NCBI GenBank assembly: GCA_003096535.1
Contig: QEKJ01000001.1
Coordinates: 434,001-498,000, forward strand
DNA length: 64,000 nucleotides
Source: Agathobaculum butyriciproducens
Lineage (GTDB): Bacteria; Bacillota; Clostridia; Oscillospirales; Butyricicoccaceae
Direction: 5' to 3'
Under the pieces are notes generated by a model. It saw only the letters and a program-made list of their open reading frames with translations. It made no database searches and was not told the origin of the DNA. Shown in pieces: positions 51,254-58,482 of the stretch. Made by a program: the position numbers and the translations under genes. Numbering within the stretch: position 1 is the stretch's first letter; each line of letters starts with the position of its first letter.

Positions 51254-51288
51254 GAAAAAGACGCAGAGCAAACACTCTGCGTCTTTGG
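51254..51288 (-). terminator. Terminator of rplJ-rplL
   Basis: AAAGACGCAGAGTGTTTGCTCTGCGTCTTT stem (parts AAAGACGCAGAG/CTCTGCGTCTTT) with a TTTTTC run on the minus strand. Confidence 0.92.
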
Positions 51289-51327
51289 AATTGCTTGATT
51301 GCAAGCAGTTGGTTCGGTAAGGAAACC

Positions 51328-51699
51328 TTACTTCAGCTCAACCTTAGCGCCAGCAGCCTCGAGCTTCTCCTTGATCTCGTTAGCCTCAGCCTCCGGAGCA
51401 GCCTCCTTGATGGTCTGCGGAGCGGTGTCAACCTTCTCCTTAGCTTCCTTCAGGCCCAGGCCGGTGATCTCGCGAACAGCCTTGATAACGTTGATCTTGG
51501 AAGAGCCAGCGTCAACCAGAACTACGTCGAAGTCGGTCTTAGCGTCAGCAGCAGCTGCGCCGTCGCCGCCTGCTACAGCACCTGCAACAGCTACCGGCGT
51601 AGCGGATACACCAAATTCTTCCTCGAGAGCCTTTACCAGCTCAGAGAGCTCCATAACCTTGAGCTCTTTTACAGCTTCCATAATCTCAGCAACAGTCAT
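51328..51699 (-). CDS. rplL: 50S ribosomal protein L7/L12
   Basis: Stalk protein of 123 residues. An N-terminal dimerisation domain ([25 protein letters not shown]) is joined by an Ala/Gly hinge (about 35-55) to the C-terminal factor-binding domain ([36 protein letters not shown]). It lies 79 nt downstream of rplJ, the usual partner. Its strong codon bias is typical of highly expressed genes. Confidence 0.98.
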   Translation of the reverse strand: MTVAEIMEAVKELKVMELSELVKALEEEFGVSATPVAVAGAVAGGDGAAAADAKTDFDVVLVDAGSSKINVIKAVREITGLGLKEAKEKVDTAPQTIKEAAPEAEANEIKEKLEAAGAKVELK

Positions 51700-51778
51700 G
51701 GGATTAAACCTCCAATTTTAGATAATTTTTAAGTTAAAATGTGTTCCTGACCGAATAAATCAGTCAGTGCGGGGGAAA

Positions 51779-52348
51779 TTACTCAGCAGCTTCTTCTGCT
51801 GCAGCTTCCTTCGGGGCTACCAGTTCAGCAACCTTCATTTCCTCATTGCCCTCTGCCTTCTTAACGATAGCATCGCAAGCAATAGCGAGCTGCATAATGG
51901 GGTAGTTGAAGCTGTACAGTACCTGAGCGATAAGGGTTTCCTTGCTCGGCATAGCAGCCAGCTTCTTGACCTCGTCCTCACCGATGGCCTTACCTTCCAG
52001 GTAACCAGCCTTCAGGGTGAAGTTCTCGTGGGTCTTAGCAAAGTCAGCCAGGATCTTCGCCGGAGCGACAACGTCGTCGGTGGTGGAGATTGCCAGAGCG
52101 GTGGTACCGTGCAGGCACGCATCCAGCTCGTCAAAACCCAGTTCCTTAGCTGCAAAGCGGATCAGAGTGTTCTTGATGACAGCATACTCAACGCCAGCTT
52201 CACGGAGCTGCTTGCGGAGCTTGGTATCATCCTCTACGTTGATGCCCTTGTAGTCGACCAGTACACCTGCCGGAGAATTCTTGATCTTCTCTACCAGGGA
52301 AGCGACCAGAGCCTTCTTCTCTTCCAGAATCTTTGCGTTCGGCATCAT
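51779..52348 (-). CDS. rplJ: 50S ribosomal protein L10
   Basis: L10 anchors the L7/L12 stalk and binds its own mRNA leader to limit synthesis. The product has 189 residues, beginning MMPNAKILEEKKALVASLVEKI, with IKNTLIRFAAKELG and the C-terminal helix that binds L12. AGGAGG precedes two adjacent ATG codons and either could serve; I used the first. It is preceded by the L10 leader and an attenuator-type terminator. rplA and rplK are not in view upstream. Confidence 0.97.
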   Translation of the reverse strand: MMPNAKILEEKKALVASLVEKIKNSPAGVLVDYKGINVEDDTKLRKQLREAGVEYAVIKNTLIRFAAKELGFDELDACLHGTTALAISTTDDVVAPAKILADFAKTHENFTLKAGYLEGKAIGEDEVKKLAAMPSKETLIAQVLYSFNYPIMQLAIACDAIVKKAEGNEEMKVAELVAPKEAAAEEAAE

Positions 52349-52360
52349 TTTCACCTCCTG

Positions 52361-52404
52361 TAAAATAAAAGTACCCTCCCGGTGCAAAGACACAGGGAGG
52401 GTAC
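52361..52404 (-). terminator. Attenuator terminator before rplJ
   Basis: GTACCCTCCC...GGGAGGGTAC, a 10-bp stem followed by TTTTATTTTA on the minus strand, placed between the L10 leader and the ribosome site. This position is the known control point for L10 feedback. Confidence 0.85.
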
Positions 52405-52512
52405 ACAGAAAACATAATCAAATATGATAACAAACATGTCTGTGTTGACCTCGGCGGGCGGCGAACAAATCGCCATTTAAGCCTTGCGGCGCCAGCTGTC
52501 TTTGACCAAGCT
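52405..52512 (-). promoter_or_regulatory. L10-type ribosomal leader RNA
   Basis: The leader shows the conserved core of the Firmicutes L10 leader: a GCCGCAAGGCTTAAATGGCG segment, the CCGAGGTCAACACAGACATG segment, and a flanking helix. L10-L12 binds here and favours termination. The identification is from memory of the motif. Confidence 0.75.
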
Positions 52513-52517
52513 CATTT

Positions 52518-52546
52518 AGTATAACGCATATAAAGCGGGTTGTCAA
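52518..52546 (-). promoter_or_regulatory. Promoter of rplJ-rplL
   Basis: TTGACA (52546-52541), 17 nt, TATACT (52523-52518), a near-consensus sigma-A promoter on the minus strand. Confidence 0.88.
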
Positions 52547-52574
52547 CACTTTTTTCAAAAATTTTTATTAAATA

Positions 52575-52952
52575 TCATTCCTTCAGGATTAGAGGTGCAG
52601 TGCCGGCTTTTGATACCCTCTGTTCCGTGGTATTCTCTGCGATATGACCATTGTTTTCAACTGTAATGGTAAATTCATCACCGCACATAAGCCATTCAAC
52701 GGGATCGTCCGATACATATTCCTCCGGAGACGCAGCACTGGCCAGTGAAATAATATGAGATTCAAAGGAATGTTCCCCGATAGTCACCGAAACGCTTTCC
52801 TGTTTAACGAATTTGGCATACAGCGATCTGACGTGCTCCTTGAATATCGGATTCACTTCCGCATCCGACTTGAAATATAGGATGATACGGTTTTCTTTAT
52901 AAGATACCTGCGCATCTGTTAATAGGATATCTGCTAAGCTGAGCATTCCCAT
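52575..52952 (-). CDS. Unknown 125-residue protein
   Basis: The ATG at 52952 follows AGAGGATA and gives MGMLSLADILLTDAQVSYKE. The product has no signal or membrane helix and mixes beta-strand-like stretches (NRIILYFKSDAEVN, SVSVTIGEHSFESHIISL) with an acidic middle (SPEEYVSDDPVEWLMCGDEF). I do not recognise a family. Codon use is less GC-biased than its neighbours. It lies between the rplJ promoter and citrate synthase on the same strand, 84 nt after the latter. Coding seems likely from the length, the ribosome site and the amphipathic pattern. Confidence 0.6.
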   Translation of the reverse strand: MGMLSLADILLTDAQVSYKENRIILYFKSDAEVNPIFKEHVRSLYAKFVKQESVSVTIGEHSFESHIISLASAASPEEYVSDDPVEWLMCGDEFTITVENNGHIAENTTEQRVSKAGTAPLILKE

Positions 52953-53035
52953 ATAATTATCCTCTGCACAATATAAATAGAGCGGAGAGCACTATACCCT
53001 CCACTCCAATTACTAACTGCTAATTTAATTAAAAA

Positions 53036-54421
53036 TCAGTCGTTGATCGGACCGTCATTCCGCTCATCAATATTAACGTACTCGATATTCTTCGCAACAG
53101 GCTTATACGCCGGACGGATGATCTTACCGCCGGTGGTAACTTCCTCAAGGCGGTGTGCCATCCAGCCGACGATACGCGCGGTAGCGAACAGCGGCGTATA
53201 CAGCGACTTGGGCAGTCCGAGCATTTTGTAAACAAAGCCGGAATACATATCGACGTTTGCGCACATCGGCTTGTCGCTGCCCTTGATTTCGGCAAAGACA
53301 CCCGGCGTCAGCTTTTCTACCAGCTCGATCAAATCCATCTCGTCCGAATAGCCGGTCTTTTCCGCCAGCGGACGAGCAGCCTTTTTCAGTGCAACGGCAC
53401 GCGGGTCGCTCAAGGTGTAAATTGCATGACCCATGCCGTAGATCAGGCCGGAGCCGTCGCCTGCTTCCTTATTCAGAATCTTGCGCAGATAATTGCCGAC
53501 CTCGGTCTCGTCCTTCCAGTTGTGGATATTCTCCTTCATCTCCTCAAACTGCTTGACGACGCGCAGGTTTGCACCGCCGTGGCGCGGGCCCTTCAGCGAG
53601 GAAACCGCAGCCGCGATCGCCGAATAGGTATCCGTACCGGACGAAGAAGTAACACGCACGGTGAAAGACGAGTTGTTACCGCCGCCATGCTCGGCGTGCA
53701 GGATCAGACAGCGGTCGAGCAGCTTAGCCTCGTCATCGTTGAATTCGCCGGTCGGACGGATGAGGTGCAGAATATTCTCTGCAGTCGAACGGTTCGGATC
53801 CGGCACATGCAGGAACATGGAATCATTATCAAAGTAGCGGCGTTTTGCCTGATACGCATGCGAAATGATAACCGGGAACTTGGCCATCAGGCTGATGCCC
53901 TGACGCATAATGTTCTCGACCGTGGTTTCATCCGGGTTCGCATCATAGGAATACAGTGCCAGCGTTGCGCTTGCCAGCTTGTTCATGATGTCGCGGCTCG
54001 GCGCACGCATGATCATATCCTCGGTGAAGTTGTCCGGCAGGGCACGCTCCAGACCGATGGTGTGCTGAAATTCCGCCAGCTGACGGCGGCTCGGCAGCTT
54101 GCCGCACATAAGCAGATAACCGATCTCCTCAAAGCCGAAGCGGTTTTCCTGCTCCAGACCGTGAATCAGATCGTATACATTATATCCTCGATAGGTCAGG
54201 CGGCCTTCGATCGGCTCGCGCTCGCCCTCGTTCAGAATATAGCCGTGTACGTTGCCCAGATGCGATGCGCCGACCAGAACACCGGTACCGTCTGCGTTAC
54301 GCAAGCCGCGCTTGATGCGGTAGCGCGTAAACAGATCAGGTGGGAGCTGGTTGTGCATACGAAAGCTCTCACTCAGTTCATGCAAAAGTTCTTCCTTTAC
54401 ATAATCAGGCTGAATCGTCAT
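53036..54421 (-). CDS. gltA: Citrate synthase
   Basis: Condenses acetyl-CoA with oxaloacetate. The product has 461 residues, start MTIQPDYVKEELLHEL after AAAGGAG; the earlier in-frame start lacks a ribosome site. Catalytic segments are present: first His in LILHAEHGGGNNSSF, second His in GLIYGMGHAIYTLSDPRA, and the Asp in the ADVDMYSG-like region, here CANVDMYSGFVY with Asp retained. GPRHGGAN is also seen. The length and N-terminal part match the long clostridial type. In an anaerobe it probably feeds glutamate synthesis. Confidence 0.93.
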   Translation of the reverse strand: MTIQPDYVKEELLHELSESFRMHNQLPPDLFTRYRIKRGLRNADGTGVLVGASHLGNVHGYILNEGEREPIEGRLTYRGYNVYDLIHGLEQENRFGFEEIGYLLMCGKLPSRRQLAEFQHTIGLERALPDNFTEDMIMRAPSRDIMNKLASATLALYSYDANPDETTVENIMRQGISLMAKFPVIISHAYQAKRRYFDNDSMFLHVPDPNRSTAENILHLIRPTGEFNDDEAKLLDRCLILHAEHGGGNNSSFTVRVTSSSGTDTYSAIAAAVSSLKGPRHGGANLRVVKQFEEMKENIHNWKDETEVGNYLRKILNKEAGDGSGLIYGMGHAIYTLSDPRAVALKKAARPLAEKTGYSDEMDLIELVEKLTPGVFAEIKGSDKPMCANVDMYSGFVYKMLGLPKSLYTPLFATARIVGWMAHRLEEVTTGGKIIRPAYKPVAKNIEYVNIDERNDGPIND

Positions 54422-54464
54422 TCCGCCTTCTCCTTTCCGTCCCAATAAATCAGATAATGAATAT

Positions 54465-54493
54465 ATTGTACCGCAATCCTGCAAAAATGTCAA
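54465..54493 (-). promoter_or_regulatory. Promoter of the citrate synthase gene
   Basis: TTGACA (54493-54488), 17 nt, TACAAT (54470-54465) on the minus strand, about 45 nt before the ATG. The rest of the gap to 54700 holds no gene I can support. Confidence 0.82.
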
Positions 54494-54700
54494 TCAACGA
54501 CACTTGTATAAACCGACAAAAACCGCTTTTTCGCAGGTTTTCCGCTTGTTCATCCTGATATCACGCAAGTTTTTTGTGCGCGGCGTGCAAAGATTTTATC
54601 AATTTGAAGCGAAAAAGTCACCAGTAGCGTTCCTTAGTACCGGTTGACCGACACATGCGGGCTGCGTCAGCAAGATGCCCTGCCAGTGCAGAAAATACGC

Positions 54701-54738
54701 AAAAAGTCCCCTATTCGCACACGAACAGAGGACTTTCT
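54701..54738 (-). terminator. Terminator of cysS
   Basis: AAAGTCCTCT...AGGGGACTTTTTG on the minus strand (stem AAAGTCC/GGACTTT) with a T-run, 25 nt past the stop. Confidence 0.8.
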
Positions 54739-54763
54739 CTATCAAATAGTCGGGATTCACAAT

Positions 54764-56179
54764 TTAATTGCGGCTCCACTGCGTGCCCTGGCGGGTATCC
54801 TTAATGGTAACGCCCATATCAGCCAGTACACCGCGGATACGGTCTGCCTCAGCGAAGTTCTTCTCCTTCTTGGCTGCGGCGCGCTGCGCGATCAGCTCCT
54901 CGATCTTCTCTGCGTCCGGATCAACCGCTTCGTCACGGTTCTGCACCAGATTGAGCACGCCGGTCAGCTCCATGAACAGATCATGCGCTGCGGTCAGGAA
55001 TGCCTTGGTTGCGTCCTGATGCGAGCCGTTGTACGCATTGATCTCACGGGTCAGCTCGAAGATAGCGGACAGTGCGTCTGCGGTGTTCAGGTCGTCGTCC
55101 ATTGCATCGATGAACTTCTGCTTGTAGCCCTTCAGAGCCTCCAGCTTCTCGGTCTCCTCAGCGGTCATGGTGTCGCCGGATGCCTTTTCGATGCGGAACT
55201 CCATATTATTGCGGGCCTCGTACAGACGGGCAAGAGATGCCTTGTTCATCTCAAGCGACTCAGCAGAGTAGTTAAGCGGCGTGCGGTAGTGCGCGCTCAG
55301 CATAAACATGCGGATGGTCTCATAGCCGAACTGCTTGGCGGCATCGCGCACCATGAAGAAGTTGCCCTTGGACTTGGACATTTTCTCATTGTCGATGGTC
55401 AGGAAGCCGTTGTGCAGCCAGTAATGCGCGAAGGTGCAGCCGTTTGCACACTCGGACTGTGCGATCTCGTTCTCGTGATGCGGGAAAATCAGATCAAGAC
55501 CGCCGGAATGGATGTCGATGGTCTTGCCGAGGTACTTGTTCGCCATAGCCGAGCACTCAATGTGCCAGCCCGGACGGCCCTTGCTGCCCCACGGCGTATC
55601 CCAAGCCGGCTCGCCCGGCTTTGCAGCCTTCCAGACCGCGAAGTCCATCGGGTCTTCCTTTACCTCGCCGACAGAAATGCGGGCACCGGCCTGCAGCTCC
55701 TCCATCGGCTGATGGCACAGCTTGCCGTACTCCGGGAAGGACTTGGTGCGGAAGTAAACGTCACCGTTCTCAGCAACGTAAGCGTGGCCGTTCTCGATCA
55801 GGCGCTCAACAATGTCGATGATCGCGTCCATGGTCTCGGTTGCACGCGGGTGCACGGTCGCCTTCTTGACGCCCAGACCCTGTGCATCAACAAAGTATTC
55901 CTTAATATAACGCTCGGCGATGGTGTTGAAGTCCACGCCTTCCTCGTTCGCCTTGTTGATTACCTTGTCGTCAATGTCAGTGAAGTTCTGCACGAACTCA
56001 ACCTTGTAGCCGCGGTACTCGAAGTAACGGCGCAGCAGATCGAAAATGATGAACGGACGTGCGTTGCCGACATGGAAGTAGTTGTACACCGTCGGGCCGC
56101 AGGAATACATCTTTACCTCGCCCGGCGTGATCGGAACGAATTCCTCCTTCTGACGGGTCAGCGTGTTGTAGAGTTTCAT
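54764..56179 (-). CDS. cysS: Cysteine-tRNA ligase
   Basis: Class I aminoacyl-tRNA synthetase of 471 residues, start MKLYNTLTRQKEEF after AAAAGGAG. Motifs: zinc Cys and the HIGH-like box in CGPTVYNYFHVGNARPF (about 28-44), WHIECSAMA and HSGGLDLIFPHHENE with the zinc ligands, and the KMSKS box in NEKMSKSKGNFF (about 264-275). Length is normal. A T-box leader of about 240 nt controls it, so uncharged tRNA-Cys should allow read-through. It reads as a single gene. Confidence 0.98.
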   Translation of the reverse strand: MKLYNTLTRQKEEFVPITPGEVKMYSCGPTVYNYFHVGNARPFIIFDLLRRYFEYRGYKVEFVQNFTDIDDKVINKANEEGVDFNTIAERYIKEYFVDAQGLGVKKATVHPRATETMDAIIDIVERLIENGHAYVAENGDVYFRTKSFPEYGKLCHQPMEELQAGARISVGEVKEDPMDFAVWKAAKPGEPAWDTPWGSKGRPGWHIECSAMANKYLGKTIDIHSGGLDLIFPHHENEIAQSECANGCTFAHYWLHNGFLTIDNEKMSKSKGNFFMVRDAAKQFGYETIRMFMLSAHYRTPLNYSAESLEMNKASLARLYEARNNMEFRIEKASGDTMTAEETEKLEALKGYKQKFIDAMDDDLNTADALSAIFELTREINAYNGSHQDATKAFLTAAHDLFMELTGVLNLVQNRDEAVDPDAEKIEELIAQRAAAKKEKNFAEADRIRGVLADMGVTIKDTRQGTQWSRN

Positions 56180-56224
56180 GATTTTTATCTCCTTTTGATG
56201 GTTTTCAGGAAAGCTATGCGGAGT

Positions 56225-56472
56225 TTCGGGAATAAAAAAGCCTCCCAGGGGATATTCTTCCCTCGGGAGGCGTACAAACGCGGTTCCACTCCGATTTTTC
56301 GCTCGTGCAGTGCGGTAACGGGCACTTCCCGCAAGGCGTTTGACCCTGTTGCTCGGCAGGCGCACTTCACCGTTTCCCGCGCAAAGCCCTTTCAGCCGAG
56401 GAGCCTCTCTCTTTCGCGCAAGGCGAGCCGGTTACTTTTCCTGCGTCATCGCATAAATAACGATTATAATGG
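56225..56472 (-). promoter_or_regulatory. T-box riboswitch upstream of cysS
   Basis: The leader has the T-box parts in order: GATGACGCAGGAAAAGTAA at the 5' end, AGAGAG (near 56412), stem-I-type hairpins, TGGAACCGCG (about 56280-56289), then a terminator (stem CGCCTCCC/GGGAGG with TTTTTT, about 56227-56270). A TGC triplet in GAAGTGCGCC is a candidate cysteine specifier. T-boxes pair with uncharged tRNA and release termination. The specifier choice is inferred from the downstream gene. Confidence 0.9.
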
Positions 56473-56476
56473 TTCT

Positions 56477-56505
56477 ATTATAACCATTTTGTGAGGAGAA
56501 GTCAA
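56477..56505 (-). promoter_or_regulatory. Promoter of the cysS T-box transcript
   Basis: TTGACT (56505-56500), 17 nt, TATAAT (56482-56477) on the minus strand; a second TATAAT lies a few bases downstream. Confidence 0.8.
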
Positions 56506-56545
56506 GCCGACCGGTGCAGAAGGCGTTTTGACCTGTTCACCTATA

Positions 56546-56575
56546 TAGACAAAGTTCGACAATTCATGCTATAAT
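56546..56575 (+). promoter_or_regulatory. Promoter of the second candidate toxin
   Basis: TAGACA (56546-56551), 18 nt, TATAAT (56570-56575) preceded by TG. TTCGACA (56555-56561) lies in the spacer, with ATAGACA 10 bp upstream. Confidence 0.65.
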
Positions 56576-56581
56576 GAACTC

Positions 56582-56673
56582 GTGGAATGCTTGTCATTCC
56601 ACAGGACGCTGTTGCAACGGCGGTCAGCCCTTCTCCCTCCCCACAGTCTGTGGGTGAAAGGAGGTGAGCGCAG
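56582..56673 (+). promoter_or_regulatory. Structured leader of the second candidate toxin mRNA
   Basis: It opens with a perfect 8-bp hairpin (GTGGAATG/CATTCCAC). AGGACGCTGTT and GTCAGCCCTT follow; both are complementary to AACAGCGTCCT and AAGGGCTGAC at the 3' end of the same transcript (56790-56821). A CCACAG/CTGTGG hairpin sits just before AAAGGAGGTG. The features suggest a folded, translation-poor mRNA. Confidence 0.55.
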
Positions 56674-56748
56674 ATGAAGAGGAAAGCACTCCAGCTTTTT
56701 ATTTGTGCGGTCATCGTACTGTACATCTTCTTTATAAAAGCGCGATGA
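56674..56748 (+). CDS. 24-residue hydrophobic peptide, candidate type I toxin
   Basis: The ATG follows AAAGGAGGTG at ideal spacing. The peptide begins MKRKALQLFICAVIVLYIFF and ends IKAR: a basic N-terminus, one membrane helix of about 16 residues and a basic end, as in many small type I toxins. It has its own promoter, a long structured leader and a terminator near 56792-56825. A strong convergent promoter at 56833-56862 would make an antisense RNA over its 3' half. I know no exact family; toxicity is inference. It could instead be a regulatory small membrane protein. Confidence 0.55.
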   Translation: MKRKALQLFICAVIVLYIFFIKAR

Positions 56749-56826
56749 CCGTCCGGCGGCCACCGAACGGTCATCAAAAAAGTTGACCAAGTAAAGGGCT
56801 GACTGCTAAAACAGCGTCCTTTTTGT
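56735..56826 (-). ncRNA. Candidate antisense RNA antitoxin to the 24-residue peptide mRNA
   Basis: Predicted from the promoter at 56833-56862 to a hairpin (GATGACCG/CGGTCATC, 56744-56776) followed by GCGCTTTTAT, about 90 nt. It is fully complementary to the 3' part of the toxin transcript, including the end of the ORF. Its 5' part repeats the words AGGACGCTGTT and GTCAGCCCTT of the toxin leader, so the same 3' segment can pair either with the leader or with the antisense RNA. Expression is not shown. Confidence 0.5.
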
Positions 56827-56832
56827 ACCTTT

Positions 56833-56862
56833 ATTATACGCGCCTGACCGCTCATTTGTCAA
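56833..56862 (-). promoter_or_regulatory. Strong promoter of the antisense RNA
   Basis: TTGACA (56862-56857), 18 nt, TATAAT (56838-56833): consensus hexamers on the minus strand, stronger than the facing toxin promoter, as expected for an antitoxin. Confidence 0.75.
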
Positions 56863-56874
56863 GGCATACTCGTC

Positions 56875-57795
56875 TTACACATGATGAAACGCGGTCAGAA
56901 AATCATACGCATCGAGCAGATTGCCGATATGGAAATCCATCACCTGCGCATCCACCGGCGAGCACCGGCAGTAATCCTTGAGGTTTTCCGGTGCGGTAAG
57001 GCCGTGCGCGGTCAGCCGCTCTATGCTTTTCTCACCCGGTGCCGGATTGGAATCCATATTGCACAGCGCCGCCAGCTCACCGCACATTTTAGCAAGCAGC
57101 TGCTCACAGCCGCGCAGATAAGCCGCCTCCTGCCGTCGGGCCGCCACGCGGACTGCATGCTGCCACAGCGCTACCGGCTGCTTCTCGAAAATACGCAGCT
57201 CGGACGCAAGCGCGGTCATTCTCTCGGTCAGCGGCGTCAGATCCGGATAACGATGCTCGAGCACGCGCGACTGCAGCAGCGGCAGAAACATTTTCTGAAT
57301 CTCGTTCATCATATTGATGATCTTCTGACGGTTGTTATACGGCCGGATTACCACATTGACGAGCAGCGCCACGACCAGACCGACCAGTGTATCGGTAAAT
57401 CGGTGGAAGCCGTACACAATTGAATCTCCGCCGGTATACAGGCACACATCCGCAAACACAATGCTCGCCAGCGGAATCGCAAAATTCAGCTTGAGACCGA
57501 TACACAGTGAAATCACACACAGCACGCCGAGCGCCATCCACACGAAAAACGTTGGATTGGGCAGCACGGTAACAAACACACATGCAATCAGATAGCCGAG
57601 AAATGTACCCGCTATCTGATTAAGGCTCTCCTTGAGTGAATCCACCCAGGTACGGCTCATCACCGAGATTGCACCAATAGCTGCAAAAATAGGCAGGCTG
57701 GAACCCAGCACCATCGCCAGTGCAAGCGCCAGACCGACTGATATCGCAGTCTTGATGGCGCGCTGGCCTACCCGAAACCGTTTGATAAACTGCAA
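56875..57795 (-). CDS. FUSC/aromatic-acid-exporter-family membrane protein
   Basis: A 306-residue protein of the ArAE/DUF939 type. Six helices in the first 155 residues (AISVGLALALAMVLGSSLPIFAAIGAIS, GTFLGYLIACVFVTVLP, GLVVALLVNVVIRP) are followed by a long cytoplasmic helical domain. TTG at 57795 is the start, after AAAGGGGATAGG. Relatives export aromatic acids or sit in envelope stress systems; the substrate is unknown here. It stands alone with its own promoter, and its 3' end faces the candidate antisense RNA promoter 13 bp away. Confidence 0.8.
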   Translation of the reverse strand: MQFIKRFRVGQRAIKTAISVGLALALAMVLGSSLPIFAAIGAISVMSRTWVDSLKESLNQIAGTFLGYLIACVFVTVLPNPTFFVWMALGVLCVISLCIGLKLNFAIPLASIVFADVCLYTGGDSIVYGFHRFTDTLVGLVVALLVNVVIRPYNNRQKIINMMNEIQKMFLPLLQSRVLEHRYPDLTPLTERMTALASELRIFEKQPVALWQHAVRVAARRQEAAYLRGCEQLLAKMCGELAALCNMDSNPAPGEKSIERLTAHGLTAPENLKDYCRCSPVDAQVMDFHIGNLLDAYDFLTAFHHV

Positions 57796-57834
57796 CGTCC
57801 TATCCCCTTTATCCCTGAATACCGTATGTTTTTA

Positions 57835-57864
57835 AGTGTACCACATTCTATCGGTAAAAGCCAA
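57835..57864 (-). promoter_or_regulatory. Promoter of the FUSC-family gene
   Basis: TTGGCT (57864-57859), 18 nt, TACACT (57840-57835) on the minus strand. Confidence 0.55.
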
Positions 57865-57884
57865 CACAATCCTGTCACACAAAG

Positions 57885-57922
57885 AAAAAGGCCTCCCGGC
57901 CATCTGTTCCGGGAAGCCTTTA
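57885..57922 (-). terminator. Terminator of the 34-residue ORF
   Basis: AAAGGCTTCCCGG and CCGGGAGGCCTTT pair with one mismatch, followed by a T-run on the minus strand, 21 nt past the stop. Confidence 0.85.
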
Positions 57923-57943
57923 TAAATTCGGTTTGATTACCGC

Positions 57944-58048
57944 TTACTTAGCAGTGCGCTCAGCCTTGCGAGCCTTAGCGAAAGAACGGCTGCTATCCAG
58001 CTCCATCATGCGTGCGCTTACCAGACCATTAAAGAAATCCTTCATCAT
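57944..58048 (-). CDS. 34-residue basic protein, unknown
   Basis: ATG at 58048 with AAGGAG 11 nt upstream (a second ATG follows directly). The product begins MMKDFFNGLVSARMMELDSS and ends with a basic AKARKAERTAK-type tail. It has no membrane helix; it may form an amphipathic helix. Codon choice is like that of highly expressed genes, and promoter and terminator fit tightly around it, so a real single-gene transcript of about 190 nt is likely. I recognise no family; nucleic-acid or ribosome binding would fit the charge but is a guess. Confidence 0.6.
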   Translation of the reverse strand: MMKDFFNGLVSARMMELDSSRSFAKARKAERTAK

Positions 58049-58123
58049 GATATATACAACTCCTTAAAAGTTAATGACTAAATTACGTTTTTGTGTTTGG
58101 ATCATTTCCTGATCACAGGTATT

Positions 58124-58152
58124 ATAATACACGATAACCGGCTCTGTTACAA
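58124..58152 (-). promoter_or_regulatory. Promoter of the 34-residue ORF
   Basis: TTGTAA (58152-58147), 17 nt, TATTAT (58129-58124) on the minus strand. Confidence 0.6.
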
Positions 58153-58347
58153 GAGCCATATTTTATGAACCTTCACCAATTGAAGCACAATCTTTTTGTG
58201 CATATTTAACAGTATCTGTTTGCGAAGTGTACAAATCAAACCATTTCAGCTTGTGCGCTTTACATAACAAAGCTGGCAAATTATCCAAATCGAGCATCCT
58301 CCCCTCGAATTTCCCTGCTTTTTTGCGAGCAGAATCTGCGTATCACC

Positions 58348-58376
58348 TTGACTTTTACGGCATTTCCCTATACTAT
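58348..58376 (+). promoter_or_regulatory. Promoter of potABCD
   Basis: TTGACT (58348-58353) with TACTAT at 17 nt (58371-58376), or TATACT at 15 nt. The remaining gap 58153-58347 shows nothing I can support. Confidence 0.55.
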
Positions 58377-58413
58377 TTATATGATAAAAATTATTTACTA
58401 CAATATAGATATA

Positions 58414-58457
58414 GAGCAACCCCAAACAGAGCCTGACCCGCTCGGTTTGGGGCTGCT
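58414..58457 (+). promoter_or_regulatory. Leader hairpin before potA
   Basis: GCAACCCCAAAC and GTTTGGGGCTGC form an 11-pair stem with one offset, placed between promoter and ribosome site. There is no T-run, so a translational or stability role is more likely than termination. Confidence 0.5.
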
Positions 58458-58482
58458 ACCTGTTTGGGGAGAGTGATGAGGA

